Shown here piece by piece: positions 63,772-64,000 of a stretch of DNA of 64,000 nucleotides. Source of the DNA: Mesorhizobium huakuii (GTDB lineage: Bacteria; Pseudomonadota; Alphaproteobacteria; Rhizobiales; Rhizobiaceae); contig NZ_CP050296.1 of assembly GCF_014189455.1 (NCBI RefSeq), positions 1,426,001-1,490,000 of the forward strand, read 5' to 3'. A program made the translations under genes and the position numbers. Position 1 is the first letter of the stretch; every line of letters starts with the position of its first letter. The notes below the pieces were generated by a model. The model had not been told where the DNA came from and searched no databases. It saw only the letters and a program-made list of their open reading frames with translations.

Positions 63772-64000
63772 TGCATTGCCTCAGCCGTCTTCCTGCCGCT
63801 CAGATCCCCCTTTGCCCGACCCGAAAACAGCGTAACGCACGCACCTCGGCTAGGGAAGAACTCCCCCGCGCAAAGAAAAACTTTTTTCGCGAAAAGACAG
63901 AAAAATGACCGATCGCTCATCAGCCTTGGTGCGGCTTCCGCGAATCCACTGCTTGGTTCTTTGCCACCGAAATCGGCGGCAAGGCAAGACGGGGCGCCGA

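Overview
The window is high-GC DNA from an alphaproteobacterium, most likely a Mesorhizobium or close relative. The lineage call rests on a small DUF768-type protein (a family I know mainly from Mesorhizobium), two IalB-family proteins, an ExoF-like export protein with a coiled coil, and a PrsDE-like type I secretion pair next to exopolysaccharide genes. No rRNA, tRNA, CRISPR array or transposase was seen.

Layout. (1) 1-8.7 kb is metabolic: a truncated drug-efflux MFS gene divergent from a MarR regulator; a five-gene catabolic-type operon (RraA-like aldolase, hydroxyacid dehydrogenase, SDR, MFS transporter, RidA) divergent from a LysR regulator; an exported metallo-beta-lactamase-fold enzyme; and a short PrmC-like methyltransferase. 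(2) 8.7-16.4 kb is a tightly packed minus-strand operon: adenylation domain, carrier/thioesterase, NadE-like enzyme, asparagine synthase-like amidotransferase, acyl-AMP ligase and acyl carrier protein. It looks like a small NRPS-like assembly line. (3) 16.7-24.6 kb holds a small P-loop kinase-like gene, glmS, a large coiled-coil protein, and a type I secretion adaptor/ATPase pair. (4) 24.9-48 kb is a Wzx/Wzy-type polysaccharide locus: methyltransferase, ExoF-like exporter, exported propeller protein, LegB-like dehydratase, initiating sugar transferase, aminotransferase, nucleotidyltransferase, three signalling genes, epimerase, acyltransferase, flippase, second P-loop kinase-like gene, Wzc-like co-polymerase, second amidotransferase, Wzy-like polymerase and a GT4 glycosyltransferase. 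(5) 48.2-52.8 kb has a second, intact A-PCP-TE synthetase and an RTX-tailed glycanase-like protein, a plausible substrate of the type I system. (6) 52.8-62 kb has the DUF768 gene and a minus-strand operon headed by a giant trimeric autotransporter adhesin followed by IalB, a membrane-anchored unknown, a DUF4189-type protein and a second IalB. (7) 62-64 kb has two related AraC-type regulators.

How the genes fit together. I infer that 8.7-52.8 kb is one functional neighbourhood making, modifying, exporting and trimming a surface polysaccharide, with an unusual NRPS-like component: two paralogous A-PCP-TE enzymes, two asparagine-synthase-type amidotransferases and two P-loop kinase-like proteins lie in and around the cluster, suggesting an amino-acyl, amide or acyl decoration, or a companion lipopeptide. 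This coupling is the most interesting candidate for an undescribed system. GlmS would supply glucosamine-6-phosphate for amino sugars.

Caution. At least six genes are interrupted by single-base indels and a seventh probably is. Five of the interruptions fall in runs of exactly five G/C. This could be assembly error or real decay and decides how several entries should be read.
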